The position numbers and the translations under genes are program-made. From positions 3,743,001-3,807,000 of the forward strand of contig NC_088188.1 in NCBI RefSeq assembly GCF_028769735.1: DNA of 64,000 nt, given 5' to 3'. Below the pieces are notes generated by a model, which did no database searches, was not told the DNA's origin, and saw only the letters and a program-made list of their open reading frames with translations. The stretch comes from Zonotrichia leucophrys gambelii. Its lineage: Eukaryota > Chordata > Aves > Passeriformes > Passerellidae. Of the stretch, positions 45,601 through 54,600 are shown piece after piece (the stretch's first letter is position 1; the number at the start of each line of letters is the position of its first letter).

Positions 45601-48600
45601 TCTGCAAGATCATAAAATGTCTTTCAGGAATTGAAATAGATGTTGAAATTGAGGAATTTGAAACAGTGTCAAAGGAAGGCAAAGCAGAGCATCTCTCTCC
45701 AGTCACTTGGAGATTTAAACAAGTGTAAAATCTGCAGCTGAAATGTCTCAGCAGTGAGATGATGATGCCACACACATAATGGGTTTCCAGGGACAGGTTT
45801 GAAAACCAAGTTTCAAAGAGTTTGTATTTCAGGAAAAATGGGACTTACAGATATGCAAATTGGTGCTTTAAGGAGCTGGATTACAACACACAAATCCACA
45901 CACTGCAAGGCAAACTGAGTAAGAGACAGGACTATACAGCCAAGCAAGATAATAAAATAGAGAAATACAGGTGTCTGGGCAGCTAAATTATACAGAATTG
46001 TTGTTTTAATTCACCTTGCCAGCCACTTTACCACTGCCAATAATTTACTGGATCAGTAGGAAAAGATTGGCTGGAAAAATGTCACCTGCCTACCTGCCTC
46101 AGGTGGGAGTGGCTGCTACAGAATGGAACAGCAACTGCCCCCAGGGACCAAAATCAATTGCAAGAAAGGACTGAGCAGGAGAGAAATAATACATGTGCTC
46201 AGGGGAGGGAGAGGGCAGACAGTACACGGCTTGTAAGGGGCAGGGTGGAAGATAAAACCCATAAAACCAAGAAATGAAAAAGCAAGGGCTCTGCAGGCTC
46301 TTGCTGGAGTGCTGAACACTTCATGGAAGCTGATGCCTGTATCAGTCAGCAACGAAGCTCTCAGCTGTTGACTACAGCAGGGAGGAGATGGTGATCTGGT
46401 GGCCACTGCAGCTCTCTCCCAGTGAGAGGGAACATCATCTCGTGGGAGCCCACCTAATTGCTTGGAAGTGAGAATTTTAAGGCTCTGAGCCAAGGAGGGT
46501 TGCAAAAACATTCACTGTCAATTTTTGCACGGTGTGATCCATGGCAGAAGCCTAAGGACAGTCACAGTACAGAAGGCTGGCAAATACCACCCTGCTGGGG
46601 GACAGACACTGCCCTGCCTTCCACAGACACAGAACTCAAGGATGTGAGCCAGCACAAGCTGTCAAGGAAGATATCAGAGACAAGAAAATCAACCCATAAA
46701 TTTTACTGTATTGCTTCCAGAAGGAGATTTGAGATAAAGGAAGGTAACCTAGCCCATCATTCTGCCCACCAGCCACAGAACACTCTTCTCTTCATTATGG
46801 ACCGATGAGACTTAAGAGCAATGAGAAACTGCTACACCATGCAACCTGGCAATGCAGGTCCCCTACTCCCATTCTCCTTGAAATACAAGGAATTTAACTC
46901 TCTGGAAGTCTGCAAGATTGCCACAGCTCTTTGAATAGCATGGAAAAACATGAGTTTGTGTTAGAAACTTGCCTTGGAAAGTCAATTCAGAGTGGCTCTT
47001 CTACAATAATGAGAATAACGAGACATGGTAGCTCCAACCCAGACCTGTCCCCTCTTTCTGGGCATCAGGTTTCCAGCAGCAGGGAATTTGGGGCTATGGA
47101 GAGGCAAAGCTTCTTGCTTCAGCCTATTAGATCACAAACAGGCTCATATTCCCTACGCCTCCTCCATATGCAGCTCTAACTTCCTTTGCAAATCATTGAC
47201 TCCTTATTAGATTTACTGCTCATCCATAATAAAATAAATTGCTTCAAGGATTGTTTAAATGATACAATCTATATTTATATACTTAAACAATGCAGAATAG
47301 TCACATGGCTATTAAAAAAATAGAAAAAAAATATAAAAATGAGATTAATAGCCACCTCCTGCTGCACAATTTCTGAAAACAGTATTTCCAGCCTAGACAA
47401 GGAGAAGTTTCTGCATAAAGAGACTGAATACCTCAAATGAACATGTCTGTCTCTAGGTCTGGGAAAGGAGAAAATCACAGCTCTGTCTGCACAAAGAGGT
47501 GGAGGGAGCAGGTGAGGAGTGTGATAGATCAATGAAAGGAGGGTAACCAGTAACACCCTCTCACAGGTTGTCTGAGGTGAGCATTTTCTGCCAGTTCAAA
47601 TGTTAGCCCATGGTCACAAACCAGAGACCTGAATCTTAAATAGCCAGAGGAGGTATTCTTGGCTGTGTCTTAATGATTTTGAACTTCCACTCTTTCTGGT
47701 TGTGCTTGCCCTTAACTGTGGCAGCTGCTGAAAGACTCAGCAAATAACCATGGCCAGGCCAGTGTGGAAACACAGAGAAATGAGGAACAGCCCATGGCTG
47801 GTCACTTGTACAGGAACTCTCCTTGCTGGATGAGCAGGTGCTGCAGTGCGGAATGAAAGGATTTTCAGAAGGGATCCCACTACTCCAAATATCTCATACT
47901 TTCCCTTCATAAACTTCTCCCAGGTCCCAGGCTTCTCTCATTCTGACATTAAAAGGGAAGCAGAGACTTGTTCAGTTCCTGGATTTTTACTCCCCGCTGA
48001 AAGCAAGATTCTAGCCTGAGGCTGGATTATTTCAGTTGAGCTTTTCTTTTTCCCCCTAGTCTAACTAAAAGAGGGTTGGTTTAGATGAGATGTAAGGAAG
48101 GAGTTTTTTAAAAGGTGGTAAAGCATTGGCACAGGGTGGCCAGGAGGTGGGGGATGCCTCATTCCTGGAAATATTCAAGGCTGGATTGGAGGGGACTCTC
48201 AGCAGCAAGGTCCAGTGCAAGTGAGGGTTGGATGACCTTCAAAAGTCCCTTTCAACCCAAACCATTCTATTTATCTAGATCTATTTGATATCTTTTCATA
48301 TAATTCAATTATAAGCACTCAGGGAGGGGCCACATTTTAATCTGCATTTGTGCAGCATCAAGTATTGTAGGTTCCTGGGCTATGGTAATACAAGATGATA
48401 AATTGAAATTACTGGCTTATTAATTACTGGCCTGGTGCAATCCACCTGGTTATGGAAATGAATGGCACTGAAAGGGAGCCAGAAGCTTGCCCACAGACAA
48501 ATTACACTGTAATTGTCATCTGGTACCACTACAGCTACATCACCCTCACTGCAAGGGAAGTGCTCAATTTTCCTGTACCAAAACATGAGGCAAGAGCAAT

Positions 48601-51600
48601 AAAGGTGTGGATTGAGGTGCACATAGAACAGCCCAAAGGCTCTGGGTTTCCATGGAGCTCTGAATTCTGATGGCAGCAGGGATAAACAGCTGACATTTCA
48701 GGCACACTTAGAAAGTGCCAGAATGCCAAGAGGCAAAAAGAAGGACATTCAGAAGGGCAAAGAGAACATCCCAGGCTTTCTGCAGGGGACAATGCACACA
48801 GCCCTCAAGGAGTTTGGTAGGGTGTTGGGGAAGATGAAACAGGGAAAGCCTTATAAATATGATTGCCTGGCAAAAGATTTTGAGAATATGGAAACTATAA
48901 GCAAGATTGAAATGAAAGCAAGCTTTGAGATCCCTCAGTTACTGAACAACTGGAAAACAATGGTGTGGCTGCTGAAGGTGATCCCCTTTTGATGGAACAA
49001 CACCCTCTGCTTGCAGACAGGTCCAGGGGTCAGAGCAGACCCTGCCAGCTTGGCAGAAGGGGCCCAAAGAGGAGTTTTTAGGGTTTAAATTGTAACACAG
49101 TGTGGTAATGTAATGATTCTTATATAGGCTGTATGGAAATGCTGTAAGATTTGTATATTGTACTAGATCGGTTAGTGAGAATGAGAATATTCAACACAGA
49201 AGATGATTTATGGTATTGTAACGGGAACCTCACTCTCTTACCCTTTTACTCTGTTACCCTTTTGCTCTCTCATCCTCTCTCCCCCTCTCTCCTCTCTTTT
49301 CTGCTCTGAGCTGTGTTTGGCAGCTCCCAGCAGGGCCCTGCCCTCAGGCCCTTTGCAATGAACCCCAAGTTCCTAACCTGGCTGCAGAGATCTCTGCTCT
49401 CCGTCCATCCCACCCGTGCTACCCAAGGCTCTTACAGCAGGGCTGGCATATGGAAAGGATTTGACTCACATAGGCTCCCACGATGCTGCTCTTGGCTGCC
49501 ACGAAGATCAGACAGATGAAGATGGCTGATCCCAGCATTCCAACAGCACAGACAAGAGGATCAGCTCGTTGGGTCTTGGACCTGCACCATTTGGTGGCTC
49601 CTGCCCCTGTGATTACACCCAGGAAGCCAGTGAAGCATGTGATTGCTCCAAAGATCAAACTGTCCAAAAATAAAAAATAAAAAAAAGGAAGGTAAGAAAG
49701 AAAATAAGAGAAAGGTGGGAGGATTTTTTTCCCCAAAATGGGCATAGTCTTTGGGTATTATTATTTTATTAGGTGATATTATTTTATTAGGCATTATGTA
49801 TTATTATTTTATTATGTGTTATTATTTTATTATATATTATTATTTTATTAGGTATTATTATTTTATTAGATATTAGGTATTATTATTTTATTATGTATTC
49901 CTATTTTATTAATAATAATATAATTATTAGGGTAAATTGACTAATTTGCACAATTTGCATAATGGCTTTGCAAATTTTAAATAAAACAAATGCTCATGGT
50001 TTTAGCCCTTTCCCCCTGCAATTAAGAAAAACACAGCATGTGAAATTTATTCTTGTACAAATGTTTTGATCTGTGGGCAAAGGGGTGCAAAGGGCTCCCA
50101 CTACTTCCTTGGGTGGAACTGGTGTTCCTAGGAAGAGCCCTGAACAGCTAATTATGTATACACAAACTAATTAATAACCTTTCATTGATCCTGTGAGGGG
50201 AAATCATGGACAGGCACCAGGAAGCTTCAGGGCAAGGAAACCTAACAAGACTCCAGTGATTTCCAACATACTTTGACTTTATAACTCCTTTCAGGCCACT
50301 TCAAAGCCGCTTTTTGCTGTTAGGTAACACATTTGAAATGAGTTAATTTCAATTTAAAGAGTCAGGACGATTCTCCATATGATATGTGCAGGACTTGGAT
50401 TCCAGGGTCTTGGGCAACCACATCAGAGTAGCTTGAGGACAGTTCAAAACTGAGGTGTCATCAAGGAGGGGGAAATTCTCTTTGTAAACAGCAGACAGGC
50501 AGTCAGGCTGGAGCTGTGTGCTTTGTTCACTGCATTTTTGTGGAACAGCCTGAGCTTGCCTGCTGGACACTCTGGTTGTTGGACTCCACACCACTAACTG
50601 CTTTAATTGAGATGGGATTATGTTATGGCAAGAAGGTTTCCCTAATATTATTTTCTCTCATGAGCTAAAAAGCAAAAGATCTGACAAAAGGCTCTTTTAG
50701 TATCCTTTATTTACCTGAAGGAATGCTTTTATAGCATTTCCTGGTTTCTGCCCCCATTGTAAATCACAAAATGAAGAATTACTTTTCATAGCTCGTGTGT
50801 TGCAAGTGATATTCCATAACCAGGACTGAAAACAAAACCACTGTAAAAGATCAAAAACTCCAGCCCAAAGTGTCCCAGATCTCTGGGACATTCTTCAGCA
50901 AAACTCAGCACACACAGCAGTTTACAGAGCAATAAAACAGAAACAAAAGCCTACAGGATTAGTCCCTGCAGCTTTAGGGAAACCATTCCAACCTCTGAAT
51001 TACAGGCACCACTGGGGCCTCCTCACCTGCCAGCTTATTCTGCTGCTATCACAGATGGGTCTTAAGGAACCAAATTCTCAGCTCTCCAAACATCCTCCTT
51101 AAAGGATTTCTCTTTTCTGCTCTACACCACAGCCTGGGAACTAAGATAGAGCTGAGGTCATTGCTTCTCCCTTGGTTTGACTTCATGCAATGAAGAAGAG
51201 AAATAAAGCCTAGTTTACAATCCCAGCATTTCCTATCATTGTTACAAGGACCTGGAGGAAATTACAGACATTCTAGTACCTTGTCTCTGTGGGACTTACT
51301 GTTTCCTCTGGTAAATAACCCCCACCCCCTCTCCCCCTGTGTCAAGCAGCTGACCCTGGCTCTCACCTATCCTTGGTGCCACAGGGCTGGGAGCTGCAGG
51401 TCTCTGCTGTCTTCTGCACCACCTGTGCTCTGTGAAGGTACAGAGGGATCCACATTCCAAGTGCCCCCGTGGCAAAGGAGACAGCTGAGGTGGCCAGGGA
51501 TGAGAACACATAGCTGCGGCTGGGAGACAGAACCAAGAGAGGGTTTAGTGACAAAAATGAAAAAGCAGGAGCCAGGGCTTCAGTGACAAAGCCCAGTGTT

Positions 51601-54600
51601 CCCCCACACTTGCCACCTCCCTTTGCCAAGGGGAAGAGGTAATACAAGGTATAAAAATGGAGAATAAAAAGCATGGAAAGTTCACATGTGATGCTCCACT
51701 GATAATAATAAACTGAACTCATCAGAGATGCTACACAGGGGCTGTTTGAGAAGCCAGTTAGTACTTGGTCACTAGGACAGGATATGTGAATTACAGGGCT
51801 TTCACCCTAATGTCACCTGTTTGCTTGGAGGAGCAGTTTCACTTCTCCCTCCCCATCCATGCTACCTTTATTGTTACTACTAACATAAACTACCTCCATA
51901 GAAATAATGATAAATTCTCTCACATCGCTTTTCACAGTCCTTTGGCACTGGATGACAATACCAGGGAGGTGTTCTAGCCAGTAGTTCCATCACAAGTTTC
52001 CTATCAGAATTACAAGATAACCCTGAATTCAGAAGTGAAAGTATTTGCACATTCACAGGCCAGATTTCTGGAAGGAAGTGCAGCTGCTGAAGCACTTGTG
52101 AGCATGTGAACCTTTATGCACACATAGAGTGCCCAAGCACATTCAGTTCTCATGGATTCAGCCATGGGTGGTTGTTCACATATATTTAAACTTGCCATAG
52201 TGCAAGCTTCTGTGTGGTTTTTTATCTTCAATTGCTAAAACTCTCTTTTCTCCCTCAGCAAAATAGCTCTTTTAAAGAAGAAAATGGATCTAAGTGTCTG
52301 AGCAGCAGTGGCACAACAATTAATACAGGAACACAGCAATTTCTACACTTCAAAAGCCCTGATTTGTGTGAAGTATGAGCCAAGAAAAGCAAGCTTTTTC
52401 TTAGATGCCAATCTTGGAAAGGTTAGAGCAAAACTTGGAATTCATCATTGTCACAGCAGTCAATACCTCATGTAACTGTGATTTTCTTCCTTAAGTGCAC
52501 AGACTAAACTTCCTGCAACTCCCTGCATGTCATCACTTTCCAGTCTCACTGTGCTAAATCCAGACCATTGGATGTTCCAATTAAGCATTAGAGGCAAACC
52601 ATGGTTTTTACTCATGCTCTTACTTTCTAATCAAGGCTTTCATGTCTCTCAGCCATGAAGTCCGAGCCTTCAGCTGCCCCCCAAGCTGTTCAGCATTTCC
52701 TCTTTTAGCAGCAGGCACAAATATCAAGATGAGTGTCCCTGTTATCATTCCCAGGAGTGGAGATACCTGCAAGAAAGGAGCAGAGAATTAGGGAATTAGG
52801 AGCCAGGAGGGGTTGCTTTGACTGGTCAGGAAGAAGCAGAATTCATCCTTTTGGTTTCAGTGACTGCTCCTCACAGCCAGTCAGGACCTGCAAGCATTGA
52901 GGCATCTGCTCCTGTCCTTCCTCCAGGGCATTCCCTGGACTCTCTTATCTCACTCTGGACACATGCAGCTTTGAAAATACCCTGAGTAAGGCAGTCCATT
53001 GTGTTAATAAGTACCAAGATTCATCTAAACATGATTCTTGAGTGATGTTTAACTCTTTGGAAACCTGCTCCCAGCTGGGCTGAGAGACCAGCTGGTTTCT
53101 GGGTGAGTGCAGAGGCCTTTTAAAGTCAATCAGACCAGCTGAAAGATTTTTGAGTGTAGTAAACATGCTTTGAAAACCCTTGCTTGATACACATCCCTCT
53201 TCCAGCTAACCCACAATGGCTTCCTGTTTTCAGACATCTTCCTCAGTACAAGAGACCAAGAAACATTGAAAATTCAGGCTGGAAGATAGGGAAACAACAC
53301 ATTCAGGGGCTTGGTTTCCCAATATCCAACCTTTCTCCCAAGCACTAGGCAAAAATACAAAGATCCCACAGCATTTTGCAAGCTATAAGAACTATTCTTG
53401 TTTTGACAAGAATTGTTTTGAAATTCCATCATTGTCAGAATGGAAAATAGTTCCATCAGGAAAACAGGAACATGGATTTCACTGAACTAGCATCTCATCT
53501 AAATATGCTATTTAAAAATAATTCCTGACCAAAATTAAAAAAAAAAAAAAAGGAAAAGCTTCCATTATTAACCTAAGAATGGCCTTTACACATGGAGCAG
53601 TGTTTCACGTCCAAAGATGACAAACTCACAATCCTTCTAGGGAAGGAAAGACAAAAGTATTTCAGAATTTAAAAGTCAGGAAAATCACTCATCCAGGAAT
53701 ACATTGAAGCCTGATATAGTATCCTTCTGACAGGTGAACAGAAGACACAGAACTGGTAAAAAGTACAGAAAATGCTGTTTTTTTCTACAGCCAGCCAGCC
53801 AGTACATGATTGCAAGTCTCTTTGATGTTTATCTAAAAGCTTAAGTACCCATCAGGACAATATCCATGGGCACTCAGTAATGCTGCAGTGAAACACTTGC
53901 TTTATTGTAGGATCCAGAGACAAAGCTGCCACTTGTCCATGTGCCCTTCTGTCTTTTTCAGCCCACTGAAGTGTGGATTATTCCTGACCTCTTCTGTGTT
54001 TGGAGCCCACAGGAGATCACAGAGGGAAGCATCATCTTGGGGAGTCATTCCCATCTTGTAAGAGCACAATCATTGCCACGGGGATGGAAGCTGCTTTACT
54101 GATGTCTGGATGCTTTTTATATGTGCTGTGTGACTACAAAGCCTGAGCAATGGTGTCTAAAGCAACCCCACAGATGTGTGCAGCTCATCAGATTCCCCAG
54201 ATTTTGTACAGCTAGGGAATCCTGCACCACTGTGTCATTTATAGAGGAAATCATGACCTGTAAGGGGTACACTCTTGCAGACAGCCTGGATTTCTCACGA
54301 TAACTATGAAGACACCACCTGAAAAGTCCTAGTGATGATCTCTTTTCACAGATTAACCATTTGGGTTTAACAGACAGATTTGATTTTCTGAGAGTGCTCC
54401 AGTTAAAGCCCTGCTGACCAGAGGACAGGCTTTGGGGTTTTTACTTCTTGTGTTCACCTCTGCTCAAAAGTTAATGTTACACTTAAATATTTCTGCTAAT
54501 GAGGCAGCATCCTCCTGGTGGGAAGCTTTAGGCTACTCCACTTTCCACTCTGGTGCACAGCTGGAAATTGCCCTGCACTCTCCCAGATGAACTGTTCATG

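Larger units (their letters stand above)
43453..49469 (-). other. SPNS2: SPNS2 intron (6.0 kb)
   Basis: Contains a CR1 tail at 43761-43822, coding-like broken frames at 44988-45775, a CR1 fragment at 48061-48270 and the solo LTR at 48823-49436 that ends 33 bases from the donor at 49469. No further gene or RNA is supported. Confidence 0.85.

Noticed and set aside
48452..48992. Two plus-strand frames (72 and 89 codons) at and before LTR copy B
   Set aside because: The second frame crosses the LTR boundary at 48823, so its C-terminal half is LTR sequence. The first has no recognisable motif.
51514..51519. Alternative acceptor six bases inside the TM7 exon
   Set aside because: It would delete Arg-Ser from the conserved IRNRSYVF motif. 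The upstream AG preserves it.
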